From Candidatus Fermentibacterota bacterium (GTDB taxonomy: Bacteria; Fermentibacterota; Fermentibacteria; Fermentibacterales; Fermentibacteraceae), in the NCBI GenBank assembly GCA_012523605.1, contig JAAYTY010000100.1:1-5545 (forward strand): 5,545 nt of DNA, in the 5' to 3' direction. The notes under the pieces are model-generated. The model saw only the letters and a program-made list of their open reading frames with translations, did no database searches and was not told the origin of the DNA. The stretch's first letter is position 1, and each line of letters begins with the position of its first letter. A program made the translations under genes and the position numbers. Shown here piece after piece: positions 5,235 to 5,545 of this stretch.

Positions 5235-5545
5235 GCCAGCAATACCCTTACGGCGGCTATCGAAGCCAGGGCGAGAGACGCCGCGGCGATCTCCGGAATC
5301 CGCAGCCTGCCCGGCGGAACATTCGGCATCGTCCCGCCGTACCCCCGCAGGAGCATCGCCCAGTGCACCCTCTCGGCCCTCTCGTAGCTCCTCAGGAAGA
5401 GATTGCCTGCGAGCCGCCCGACGACGGTTGCCTGGGGAAGCCATTTCGGCCTGCAGCCCCTGGCGGCGGAAGCCCGCACGAGTTTCCCGGCCTCCTCCGA
5501 GAGCAGGAGCATGTAGCGCCAGGAGAGGGCTAGTATGTCTGCGAA
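5231..5545 (-). CDS. cbiQ: ECF transporter transmembrane subunit (CbiQ/EcfT family), 3' part
   Basis: The C-terminal 104 residues are visible; the start lies beyond the right edge. EcfT/CbiQ spans the inner membrane and links the ATPase to the substrate-binding subunit through two cytoplasmic coupling helices. Those helices are recognisable: RYMLLLSEEAGKLVRASAARG (10-30), with the Ala-Arg-Gly motif at 28-30, and SYERAERVHWAMLLRGYGG (53-71), where the second motif appears as Leu-Arg-Gly (66-68). A final hydrophobic segment (IPEIAAASLALASIAAVRVLLA, about 83-104) is the last membrane helix. The TGA overlaps the ATPase start as ATGA, implying a coupled operon. An S component such as CbiM/CbiN or a vitamin-binding protein would be expected upstream, outside the window. 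Confidence 0.9.
   Translation of the reverse strand, partial: FADILALSWRYMLLLSEEAGKLVRASAARGCRPKWLPQATVVGRLAGNLFLRSYERAERVHWAMLLRGYGGTMPNVPPGRLRIPEIAAASLALASIAAVRVLLA

Noticed and set aside
5235..5444. A 70-codon N-terminal extension of the ECF ATPase
   Set aside because: It lies wholly within the cbiQ coding region in another frame; the ATG at 5234 gives the normal family start and an ATGA overlap.

Overview
The window is GC-rich (about 60-65% by eye) and gene-dense. Arginine is often coded by AGG, and genes meet in short stop/start overlaps (TGATG, GTGA, ATGA). A small secreted protein with the C-terminal phenylalanine typical of outer-membrane beta-barrels indicates a diderm (Gram-negative) bacterium. 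The style fits a little-studied or uncultured lineage, but no gene here fixes the phylum. No mobile element, CRISPR array, tRNA or rRNA was seen.

Layout. Rightward block (1-2860): the 3' part of an adenylylsulfate (APS) kinase gene, cysC, then a 12-helix major-facilitator transporter, then a GT4-type glycosyltransferase. The three are joined by 1-nt and 4-nt overlaps and are very likely one operon. Leftward block (5545-2857, read from the right): the 3' part of an ECF-transporter transmembrane subunit (CbiQ/EcfT family), its ATPase (CbiO/EcfA family) joined by an ATGA overlap, a 457-nt stretch without a secure gene, a YjjG-like HAD phosphatase, and a small outer-membrane barrel protein. The two blocks converge on one palindromic CTAG that supplies the stop codon of both final genes. 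A perfect 10-bp hairpin beside it probably terminates the leftward transcript.

How the genes may work together. CysC makes PAPS, the sulfate donor for sulfonation and for reductive assimilation. Its coupling to a transporter and a glycosyltransferase suggests a role in making or exporting a glycan or glycolipid, possibly sulfated, but no sulfotransferase is visible. CbiQ and CbiO form the energising module of a vitamin or transition-metal importer whose substrate-binding subunit lies outside the window. The HAD enzyme and the barrel protein form a separate pair with a likely promoter of its own.

The least explained part is 4061-4517. One leftward frame runs from a GTGA overlap with the ATPase gene to an ATGA overlap with the HAD gene, broken by a single TGA. 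Coding-like segments also occur in the other frames. It may be a decaying gene, a frameshifted gene, or non-coding sequence with several hairpins. The other clear oddity is a glutamine at the H-loop position of the ECF ATPase.
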